From contig QKGW01000561.1 of the NCBI GenBank assembly GCA_003250275.1, positions 1-33,416 on the forward strand: 33,416 nt of DNA. The letters run 5' to 3'. Positions 20,354 through 27,876 of this stretch are shown here, one piece after another. Origin of the DNA: Alphaproteobacteria bacterium. Its GTDB lineage: Bacteria; Pseudomonadota; Alphaproteobacteria; Rhodospirillales; Rhodospirillaceae. The notes under the pieces were generated by a model. That model was not told where the DNA came from. It worked only from the letters and a program-made list of their open reading frames with translations, and did no database searches. A program made the position numbers and the translations under genes. Position 1 is the first letter of the stretch; each line of letters opens with the position of its first letter.

Positions 20354-21313
20354 ATGTCCCGTACCGTTTCCATCGACGCCGCCCGCTACCTCGGCGTCGC
20401 GCGCCCCGAGCGGGTGCGCGACGACCTCGCCATCGAAGTGACGCCCAAAAGCTTTCCGCCCTATCTCGACGATCTTGCCGCCGACTGGGTGGCGAGCGTC
20501 GCGCTGCCCGCGTTCAAGCTGGTGAAGCAGCGGCGCGGCGAGACCCGGGGCTTCTGCGCGATCGGCACCGGCACCGGCCTCGACGCGCTCGGCGCGATCG
20601 AGGTGTTCGCGCCCGAGGTGGTGGGCGTCACCGACGTCCACGACGAGATCGTCGCTTCGGCGCGCGACAACATTCTCCGCAATCTCAATGCGCCCGAGGG
20701 CATCCGCTTGCTCTCCGGCACCGGCGACCTCCTGTCGCCGCTCGCCGGGGTCGCGCCGCGCTTCGACGTGATCTACGAAAATCTCCCCAACGTACCGACC
20801 AACGCCAGCGTCGCCCTGGCGGGGGAGCGGGCGAGTTCGAGCTTCTTCGGGCCGCGGCCGGAAGATGTGCCCGCCCCGGTGCAGGCGGCGCTGCTCACCC
20901 TCCACTACCTCGCGCTGGTGCAGGCGCGCGAGTATCTGGTTCCGGGCGGGGTGATGCTGTCGATGCTCGGCGCGCGGGTGCCGCTGCAGAGCTTCCTCGA
21001 CATGGCGGCGCTGGCGGGCTACCGGCCGTCGTTCCTCACCTATGGCTGGAAAATCCAGGCCGAGGCGGTGGAAATGCTCAACGGCCATGCCGAATGGCAG
21101 CGCCGCGGCATGGGACCGTTCCACTTCTACCGCATCGAGGATCTGGAGGCGGCGTTTGCCGATCTTGAGCCCGAGGCGGCCGCGCCCCGTGCTCTCGAAA
21201 TCGAGGCGGAACTGGCCTCCCGCGCGCTCGATGCCGACGCCGCCCTGGCGCTCCACCAACGGGGCACGCGCATCGGCCACACCTACGCGGTGCTGCATTC
21301 GGAGCTGCCGTGA
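20354..21313 (+). CDS. Class I SAM-dependent methyltransferase, HemK-like layout with atypical motif IV
   Basis: 319 aa; CAIGTGTGLDALGAIE (SAM loop), VVGVTDVHDEIVASARDNI, FDVIYENLPNVP in the NPPY position. Confidence 0.75.
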   Translation: MSRTVSIDAARYLGVARPERVRDDLAIEVTPKSFPPYLDDLAADWVASVALPAFKLVKQRRGETRGFCAIGTGTGLDALGAIEVFAPEVVGVTDVHDEIVASARDNILRNLNAPEGIRLLSGTGDLLSPLAGVAPRFDVIYENLPNVPTNASVALAGERASSSFFGPRPEDVPAPVQAALLTLHYLALVQAREYLVPGGVMLSMLGARVPLQSFLDMAALAGYRPSFLTYGWKIQAEAVEMLNGHAEWQRRGMGPFHFYRIEDLEAAFADLEPEAAAPRALEIEAELASRALDADAALALHQRGTRIGHTYAVLHSELP

Positions 21314-21909
21314 CGGTGGAAAGCCCCCTCGACCGCCTGCTGGCGCTGATGCGCGCGAGCTTCGTCAAGGCCGGGGCGGATGCGGCGGCGGCGGAAAGCG
21401 CGCGGGTGCTGGCGGCGTTGCCCGCGCCCGGTGCGCCGCTCGCGGCGCCGCTGACGGAGTCCGCGCATCCGCTGCTGGCGGAAGTGCCGGAGGCGGCGCG
21501 GGCGGCGGGCGGAGCATGGGCGGTAGAGTTGCTGCCGCTGGCGGCATGGCTGCCGTGGCGCTATTCCTACACTCCGAGGCCCGACGCGCCGGGCCTGGAA
21601 AACCGCATGGCGTGGGCCGAACTGGTGGGGCCTGCGGCGCCGATCCGTTCGGATGTCGTCGGCTTCGGCCTTACCGTCATCACCCGGAGTACCTTTTATC
21701 CGCCGCATCGCCATCCGGCGGTGGAACTCTACGCGGTGGTGGCGGGAGCTTCCGAATGGACGCTCGACGGCGTGACGCGCTCGTGCCGGGCAGGGGATTT
21801 TATCCTCCACCCGTCGGACGTGCCGCACGCGATGCGCGCCCTCGATGCGCCGTTGCTCGGGATCTACTCCTGGACCGGCGATATCGTCTCGGCCACCGCT
21901 TACCTCTGA
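21310..21909 (+). CDS. DMSP-lyase-like cupin (DddL/DddQ/DddW superfamily candidate)
   Basis: 199 aa; STFYPPHRHPAVELYAVVAGASEWTLDG...GDFILHPSDVPHAMRALDAPLLGIYSWTGDI: HxH...ExY...H metal-site pattern; 4-nt overlap with the methyltransferase. Confidence 0.65.
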   Translation: MTVESPLDRLLALMRASFVKAGADAAAAESARVLAALPAPGAPLAAPLTESAHPLLAEVPEAARAAGGAWAVELLPLAAWLPWRYSYTPRPDAPGLENRMAWAELVGPAAPIRSDVVGFGLTVITRSTFYPPHRHPAVELYAVVAGASEWTLDGVTRSCRAGDFILHPSDVPHAMRALDAPLLGIYSWTGDIVSATAYL

Positions 21910-21919
21910 AGAGCCGACG

Positions 21920-21945
21920 AAAAAAAACCGGCGAGGAATCGCCGG
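21920..21945 (-). terminator. Intrinsic terminator for the minus-strand operon
   Basis: Minus strand CCGGCGA-ttcc-TCGCCGG then T8 (A8 at 21920-21927 on +), about 20 nt past the 21966 stop. Confidence 0.75.
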
Positions 21946-21965
21946 GGCACGGCTCGGGAGGAACA

Positions 21966-22352
21966 TCAGTCATGGTCGACAAAGACGCTGCTGGCGACGG
22001 TGTCCACCCCGAACGCCTCCAGGGCCGCGTCCATCACCATGTCGAACTTCAATGCCGAATTGCAGGCGACGCACGGGTTGGGCGTGCGACCGTGGGCGTA
22101 GGCGGCGCGGAAGGGTTCGATTATGCGCCGGGTAAAGGCTTCGGCGGTGTCGAGGAAATAGTGGGCGATGCTGAGGTCGCGACATACTGCCGCCGCCTCG
22201 AAGCCGCAGCAGGGACGGGTGTTGCCGCAGGACTGTGGGATGCGCATCGTGACCCCGAACGCATCCCAGCCCCGGTTCAGCAAAAGCCGGGCGGTGGCGC
22301 TGGAATCGACGCCTCCGCTCATCAACACCGCCACTTTGCGCGGCCGTGACAA
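21966..22352 (-). CDS. Short PP-loop protein equivalent to the N-terminal part of MnmA (tRNA 2-thiouridylase)
   Basis: 128 aa; VAVLMSGGVDSSATA, PCCG, GRTPNPCVACNSALKF; stops at AFGVDTVASSVFVDHD where MnmA would continue (ATGHYAR region); TTG start. Confidence 0.65.
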   Translation of the reverse strand: MSRPRKVAVLMSGGVDSSATARLLLNRGWDAFGVTMRIPQSCGNTRPCCGFEAAAVCRDLSIAHYFLDTAEAFTRRIIEPFRAAYAHGRTPNPCVACNSALKFDMVMDAALEAFGVDTVASSVFVDHD

Positions 22353-22381
22353 AGGCAGGCGGCCTCATGGCATCGTTCTCT

Positions 22382-23458
22382 CTAGTCCGCCAGAAGCGTA
22401 TCGAGGTCGAATCCCTGGCCGGTCGCGGCGGTGCGCAGCGCGGACAGCGTTTCCGGGGCGATCTTGAGGCCGGTACGGGCGGCGTGCAGGCGGTTTCCGC
22501 GTTCCGGGTCGCCGGGCAGCAGCACCCGTTCGACACCATGTGCGGGCGGCGTGCCGGCGACGTAGCCGTAGACCTCGTCGGCGAGGCCCGTCCAGTCGCC
22601 GTCGGCGATCCGGGCCGGATCGAAGACGAAGGCGAGGACGTTGTTGACGATCCGTCCCGGGCGGAGATTGGCGGGCAGCGACGGTAATCCCGCCGCGATC
22701 ACGCCGCCGAGGATCTCGCAGACGAGCGCGAGGCCCGAGCCCTTATGCCCTCCGAACGGGAGGATCGCGCCGGTGGGCTCCGAGAACATCACCGAGGGGG
22801 CGCGGGTCGCTTCGCCCCGTGGGCCGATCAGTTGGCCGTCGTCCATCTCCTCTCCGCGGTTCATCGCCACCCGGCATTTGTTGGCGGCGACCGCGCTGGT
22901 GGCGAAATCGAGCAGCAGAGGCGGATGTGCGGGGGTGGCCGGCAGGGCGACGCAGATTGGATTGGTGCCGAGGCGCGGACGGATGCCGCCGAACGGCGCC
23001 TGTTGCGGCCGGCTCACGACGTTGACGAAGAATACCGCCGCCAGCCCGGCGCGGATCGCCTGTTCGCCGTAGCTGCCGACGCGGCCGATGTGGTGGGCGT
23101 TGCGGATCGCGAGGATCGTCGCGCCCTTCGTCTTCGCACGCGCGATCGCAAGGTCGGCGGCCTCGCGGGCGATCACTTGGCCGTAGCCGAAGTCGCCGTC
23201 CACCACCAGGAACGGCGGTTCGTCGCGCAGGATGCGGGCGTGGCGGTCGGGCTGGAGGTGGTCGAGCGCAAGGCTGTTGAGGTAGATCGGCACCTGGCAG
23301 AGGCCATGGCTGGCGTGGCCGGTGGCTTCCGCGTCGACGAGGTTGCGGGCGACGATGCCCGCCTCTCCGGGAGAGCTGCCCGCGCGGACGAAGATTTCGG
23401 TGACGGCGGCGGTGACGCGGTCGAGGGCGAAGGTGGTGGTGGCGGCCGGTTCGTGCAT
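22382..23458 (-). CDS. Ldh2/MDG-family malate/L-lactate (or sulfolactate ComC-type) dehydrogenase
   Basis: 358 aa; ATGHASHGLCQVPIYL, VRNAHHIGRVGSYGEQA-like IRNAHHIGRVGSYGEQA, LDFATSAVA, FGGHKGSGLALVCEILGG. Confidence 0.88.
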   Translation of the reverse strand: MHEPAATTTFALDRVTAAVTEIFVRAGSSPGEAGIVARNLVDAEATGHASHGLCQVPIYLNSLALDHLQPDRHARILRDEPPFLVVDGDFGYGQVIAREAADLAIARAKTKGATILAIRNAHHIGRVGSYGEQAIRAGLAAVFFVNVVSRPQQAPFGGIRPRLGTNPICVALPATPAHPPLLLDFATSAVAANKCRVAMNRGEEMDDGQLIGPRGEATRAPSVMFSEPTGAILPFGGHKGSGLALVCEILGGVIAAGLPSLPANLRPGRIVNNVLAFVFDPARIADGDWTGLADEVYGYVAGTPPAHGVERVLLPGDPERGNRLHAARTGLKIAPETLSALRTAATGQGFDLDTLLAD

Positions 23459-23465
23459 CGTCCCC

Positions 23466-24707
23466 TCACAGGCTGGCGTAGTCGATGGGGGCGAGGCGGT
23501 CGAGGCTGCGCGTCACCGGCGGCAGCGGATACTTGAGGCCGCTCGCGCAGTTGAACAGCACCACCCGCTCGGCGGCGGAGACCAGCCCGTCGGCGAGTGC
23601 CTGCTCGTAGGCCGCGACCGTCGCCGCGCCTTCCGGGCAGAGCAGCAGGCCGTCGTCCTTCGCGGTGCGGTCGAGGGCGGCGCGGATCGCGTCGTCGTCC
23701 ACCGCGATCGCGAAGCCGCCGCTTTCCCGCACCGCGCGCAGGATCAAAAAGTCGCCAACAGCTTGCGGCACGCGGATTCCGGCGGCGAAGGTGTGGGCGT
23801 TTTCCCAGCGCGGCGCGTGTTCGACACCGGTCTTCCAAGCCTCGACCATCGGCGCGCAGCCGCTCGCCTGGACCGCTACCATCCGGGGCAGTTTGCCGGT
23901 GATGAAGCCGATTTCGCGGAGTTCGGCGAACGCTTTCCACATGCCGATCAGGCCGGTGCCGCCGCCGGTGGGGTAGAAGATGACGTCGGGAAGCTTCCAG
24001 CCGAGCTGTTCCGCGAGCTCCAGGCCCATAGTCTTCTTGCCCTCGATGCGATAGGGCTCCTTGAGCGTCGAGACGTCGAACCATCCGGCCTCCGTCTTGC
24101 CTGCGCCGACGATCTTGCCGCAATCGTCGATCAGGCCGTTGACGCGATAGACGGTGGCGCCCTGGAGTTCGATTTCGGAGACGTTCACTTCCGGCGTATC
24201 GGCGGGGCAGAAGATCGTCGAGCGGATGCCCGCGCGGCTGGCGTAGGCGGCTAGGGCCGCACCCGCATTGCCGTTGGTGGGCATGGCGACGCGGGAAATC
24301 CCGAGCTCCTTCGCCATCGCCACCGCGAGGGCGAGCCCGCGCGCCTTGAACGAGCCGGTCGGCAGCCGGCCTTCGTCCTTCACCAGCGCCGGAGCCGCCC
24401 CGAGGCGCTTCGCCAGCGCCGGCAGGCTCACCAGCGGCGTTTCCACCTCGCCGAGGCTGACGATGTTCGCCGTGCGCCGTACCGGCAGCAACTCGCGGTA
24501 ACGCCACAAACCGGAGGGGCGCGCCGACAGGGCGTCCTTGGTGAGGGTCCGGCGAACGCCGTCGAGGTCGTAGCGCACCAGCAGCGGCTTGCCCGCTTCC
24601 GAAAGATTGTGAACGGTATCGGCGGGATAGGCCTTGCCGGTATAGGCGCACTCGAGGTGAGTGACGAAGGTCGGCCGCTCGGTGGCGAGATTGGCATCGA
24701 AGGACAC
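23466..24707 (-). CDS. Threonine synthase-like fold-type II PLP enzyme
   Basis: 413 aa; LVKDEGRLPTGSFKARGLA (PLP Lys), PTNGNAGAALAAYASRAGI, FYPTGGGTGLIGMWKAF. Confidence 0.85.
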   Translation of the reverse strand: MSFDANLATERPTFVTHLECAYTGKAYPADTVHNLSEAGKPLLVRYDLDGVRRTLTKDALSARPSGLWRYRELLPVRRTANIVSLGEVETPLVSLPALAKRLGAAPALVKDEGRLPTGSFKARGLALAVAMAKELGISRVAMPTNGNAGAALAAYASRAGIRSTIFCPADTPEVNVSEIELQGATVYRVNGLIDDCGKIVGAGKTEAGWFDVSTLKEPYRIEGKKTMGLELAEQLGWKLPDVIFYPTGGGTGLIGMWKAFAELREIGFITGKLPRMVAVQASGCAPMVEAWKTGVEHAPRWENAHTFAAGIRVPQAVGDFLILRAVRESGGFAIAVDDDAIRAALDRTAKDDGLLLCPEGAATVAAYEQALADGLVSAAERVVLFNCASGLKYPLPPVTRSLDRLAPIDYASL

Positions 24708-24728
24708 GATGAAACTCCGAATGAAGGG

Positions 24729-25562
24729 TTAGCGGACCATGCCCCAGCGGCGCACGGTGCGGTCGGCGATGGCGCGGAACACCACCGCCTCGACGAGGAG
24801 GCCGATGACGATCACCGCGATCAGCCCGGCGAAGACCTTGTCGATGTAAAGCTCGTTGCGGTTCTGGAAGATGAACCACCCGAGCCCGCCCTTGCCCGAC
24901 GACACCCCGAACACCAGTTCGGCCGCGATCAGGGTGCGCCAAGCGAACGCCCAGCCGACCTTGAGGCCGCTCAGGATCGCGGGAAACGCGGCGGGGATCA
25001 GGATCAGCCAGACGTAGCGCAGGCCTCGGAGGCCGTAATTCCGGCCGGTCATCCGCAGAGTTTCGGATACCGCGGTGAAACCGGCGTGGGTGTTGAGCGC
25101 AAGCGGCCACAGCACCGCGTGGACCAGCACGAACATGAGGCTGACCTCGCCGAGGCCGAACCACAGCATCGCGAGCGGCAGCAGCGCGATCGCGGGTAGC
25201 GGGTTGAACATTGCGGTGAGCGTGGCGAGGATATCGTTACCGATGCGGGTGGAGACCGCGAAGGCGGTGGCGAACATCGCCAGCGCCACCGCGACGGCAT
25301 AGCCCTTGAGCAGCGTGGCAAGGGAAACCCACGCCATGCCGAGCAGGTTGTCGCGCGTCACGCCTTCCCACAGTGCCGCGGTGGTGGCGGCGAAGGTGGG
25401 GAACATTAGCGGATTGTTTTGCCAACGTGCGGCGATCTCCCATGCCAGGGCGACGCAGGCGAGCACCAGCACCCGGCGCAACGGGGTGTTGCGCGCGAGG
25501 CGGGCGGCGAGTGGCAGTGGCCGCGCCACCGTATCGGCGGCGGTTTCGGCGATCTCGCTCAT
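24729..25562 (-). CDS. SsuC/TauC-type ABC transporter permease
   Basis: 277 aa; LLPLAMLWFGLGEVSLMFVLVHAVLWPLALNTHAGF, LIPAAFPAILSGLKVGWAFAWRTLIAAELVFG. Confidence 0.88.
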   Translation of the reverse strand: MSEIAETAADTVARPLPLAARLARNTPLRRVLVLACVALAWEIAARWQNNPLMFPTFAATTAALWEGVTRDNLLGMAWVSLATLLKGYAVAVALAMFATAFAVSTRIGNDILATLTAMFNPLPAIALLPLAMLWFGLGEVSLMFVLVHAVLWPLALNTHAGFTAVSETLRMTGRNYGLRGLRYVWLILIPAAFPAILSGLKVGWAFAWRTLIAAELVFGVSSGKGGLGWFIFQNRNELYIDKVFAGLIAVIVIGLLVEAVVFRAIADRTVRRWGMVR

Positions 25563-26356
25563 ATCTGGAAATCTCCTTGCGCGGCCTCGCGCGTGGCGAA
25601 GAGCATGTCGTGGATGCGCGAGGCGGTGTCCTGGAACACGCGGCTGCCGATCGCGGCGCGGCCGAACTCGCGGCAGTCGATCTCGGCCCTGACCCGTCCG
25701 GGATGGGGCGAGAGCACGAGGATGCGGCTGCCGACGATCAGCGCTTCCTCGATCGAATGGGTGACGAACAGCATGGTGAAGCGGATGTCTTCCCACAGTC
25801 GCAGGAGGTCGTCCTGCATTTGCTGGCGGGTGAGGGCGTCGAGCGCAGCGAAGGGTTCGTCCATCAGGAGAATGTCGGGTTCCATGGCGAGCGCGCGGGC
25901 GATCGCGACGCGCTGCTTCATGCCGCCCGAGAGCATGTGCGGATGGACATCGGCGAATTTTGCGAGGCCGACGCGGGCGATCGCCTCCTCCGACCGGAGT
26001 TCCGCCGTGGCGCGATCGACGCGGCGGCTGGCGAGCAGGGGAAAAGTCACGTTCTGTCGCACCGTTTTCCACGGCAGCAACTGGTCGAATTCCTGGAACA
26101 CCATCATCCGGTCCGGTCCGGGTCCGGTCACCGCTTTGCCGCGCAGCCGCACCTCGCCCGCCTCGGGCTTGAGAAAACCGCCCACCGCCTTGAGAAGCGA
26201 CGATTTGCCGCATCCCGAGGGGCCGAGAAGGACGAAGCGCTCGCCCGCGCGCACCGAGAAGCCCACGCGCTCGGTGGCGGTGATGACGTGGTCGCGGGCG
26301 GCGTAACGCAGGGTTACGCCGTCCGCGAGCAGAAGGGGGTTCGTGCCGCCGCTCAA
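25559..26356 (-). CDS. SsuB/TauB-type ABC transporter ATPase
   Basis: 265 aa from a TTG overlapping the upstream stop; LLGPSGCGKSSLL, HMLSGGMKQRVAIARAL, ILLMDEPFAALDALTR. Confidence 0.88.
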   Translation of the reverse strand: MSGGTNPLLLADGVTLRYAARDHVITATERVGFSVRAGERFVLLGPSGCGKSSLLKAVGGFLKPEAGEVRLRGKAVTGPGPDRMMVFQEFDQLLPWKTVRQNVTFPLLASRRVDRATAELRSEEAIARVGLAKFADVHPHMLSGGMKQRVAIARALAMEPDILLMDEPFAALDALTRQQMQDDLLRLWEDIRFTMLFVTHSIEEALIVGSRILVLSPHPGRVRAEIDCREFGRAAIGSRVFQDTASRIHDMLFATREAAQGDFQI

Positions 26357-27354
26357 TTGCCGCCTCCGGCGTAGACGTCCTCGAAGAAAACGTCCTTCCA
26401 CGAGGTCACCGGATGCTTGATGGCTCCGACCTTGAACATGAACGCTCCGAACTTCTCCAGCCCGCGCGGTTGGGTGGTGAACTTGATCTCCGGGTCGGCG
26501 AGCAGGCGATCGAGCAGGGCGCGATCCAGGCTGCCCTTGTTCTGCGCCTGATAGATGTCCGCCGCCGCCTTGGGGTCCGCGCTGATCAGGTCCATGGCTT
26601 CCCGGAGTGCGGCGAGGAACGCCTTGTAGGTCTTCGGGCTGTCCTTGCGGTAGGCCTCGCGCGTCCAGATCAGGTTGAAGGTGTGCGGCCCGCCGAAGAC
26701 GTCGTAGGAACTCAGGACCTTGTGGATCTTCGGATCCTGAAGTTGCTGGTACTGGAACGGCGGACTGCCGAGGTTGGCGGTGATGTCGGTGCTCCCCGCG
26801 AGTAGCGCCGCGGTGGCGTCGGGGTGCGGCAGCGCGACGGTGTGCTTGTCGAGGATGTCGTACTTGTTCTCGCCGAACGCTTGCTCTGCAGCCATCTGAA
26901 GGATCCGCGCCTGGATGCCCACCTTGGGTGCGGGCAGGGCGATCTTGTCCTTGTCGGTGAAGTCCTTGATCGTCTTCACCGCCGGGTTGGTGGTGGTGAG
27001 GAACAGCGGCATGGTGTTGAGCGCCGCGATCGCCTTGACGTTGGCGTTGCCGTGAGTGCGGTCCCAGATCGTCAGCAGCGGGCCCACGCCGGCGGACCCG
27101 AGGTCGATGCTGCCGGAAAGCAGCGCGTCGTTCATCGCCGCCCCGCCCGAAAGCTTGACCCACTCGACCGAGATATCGATTCCCTCGGCCTTGCCATGCT
27201 TTTCGATCAATCCATGCTGGCGGATGACGTGGAGCGGCAGGTAGCCGAGGCCGTATTGCTCGGCGATGCGGATCGTTCCCTCGGCGTGTGCGGGAGCCGC
27301 CGCAGCGAGCAGGCTGCCGAGTGCCAATCCCGCGAAAAGCTGTTTCAGTCTCAT
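26353..27354 (-). CDS. SsuA/TauA-like periplasmic substrate-binding protein
   Basis: MRLKQLFAGLALGSLLAAAAPAHAEGTIRIAEQYGLGYLPLHVIRQHGLIEKHGK...NDALLSGSIDLGSAGVGPLLTIWD. Confidence 0.85.
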   Translation of the reverse strand: MRLKQLFAGLALGSLLAAAAPAHAEGTIRIAEQYGLGYLPLHVIRQHGLIEKHGKAEGIDISVEWVKLSGGAAMNDALLSGSIDLGSAGVGPLLTIWDRTHGNANVKAIAALNTMPLFLTTTNPAVKTIKDFTDKDKIALPAPKVGIQARILQMAAEQAFGENKYDILDKHTVALPHPDATAALLAGSTDITANLGSPPFQYQQLQDPKIHKVLSSYDVFGGPHTFNLIWTREAYRKDSPKTYKAFLAALREAMDLISADPKAAADIYQAQNKGSLDRALLDRLLADPEIKFTTQPRGLEKFGAFMFKVGAIKHPVTSWKDVFFEDVYAGGGN

Positions 27355-27406
27355 GCGTCTTCCCCCTTGTGGCAATGGACGGCGAACCAGCGCCGACAGC
27401 CAAAAA

Positions 27407-27435
27407 CGCTAGGTGCGGCAAAATGCCATGTCAAA
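27407..27435 (-). promoter_or_regulatory. Sigma70-like promoter candidate for the SBP operon
   Basis: Minus strand TTGACA-N17-TAGCGT; AT-rich upstream tract. Confidence 0.45.
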
Positions 27436-27436
27436 T

Positions 27437-27455
27437 TATTTAATAAACAAATAAA
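27437..27455. promoter_or_regulatory. AT-rich palindrome in the divergent SBP/hcyS intergenic region
   Basis: TTATTT-aataaac-AAATAA, adjacent to the -35 TTGACA. Confidence 0.35.
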
Positions 27456-27666
27456 TTACGTGAAATAAGAGCATTGCGCATAACACATTGATATCAAGTC
27501 TATCATTCGTGCGAAAATGGCGGCCGCGCTTGTGGTGGAGCTGCTGTCCTTTCGCGGAATTTTGCGAGATTCATGTAAAAAATCGTCTAACAACAAAAAA
27601 ATTGTGGGAATCGGGATGGGGGTATCGTATAGCTCGTGTGGAACATGAGCCAGTCAGGGGGAGGCG

Positions 27667-27876
27667 ATGAGCATTACCGTCAATGGAGAGATCGCTCCGT
27701 TCACACCGGAGCAAACGATCGCGGAGCTTCTCGACGACCGCGGCGTCGGCGCCGACGCGCCGGTCGCGGTGCAGCGCAACGGAGCGTTCGTCGCGCCCGG
27801 AGCCTTCGCGGAAACCGTGCTCGCGGACGGCGACGTCGTGGAATACCTGTTCTTTCTCGGAGGAGGGCGGCCGTGA
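27667..27876 (+). CDS. ThiS/MoaD-like sulfur carrier protein with C-terminal -GGGRP (HcyS-type candidate)
   Basis: 69 aa MSITVNGEIAPFTPEQTIAELLDDRGV...VLADGDVVEYLFFLGGGRP; beta-grasp ThiS pattern; first gene of the coupled operon. Confidence 0.85.
   Translation: MSITVNGEIAPFTPEQTIAELLDDRGVGADAPVAVQRNGAFVAPGAFAETVLADGDVVEYLFFLGGGRP

Noticed and set aside
23173-25164. 663-aa minus-strand ORF
   Set aside because: Alternative-frame read-through of the threonine-synthase-like, Ldh2 and permease genes.
27488-27600. Possible Cys-rich leader (WWSCCPFAEFC) before the sulfur-carrier gene
   Set aside because: No ATG with SD in that frame and the frame continues past the Cys codons to the carrier start; insufficient support.
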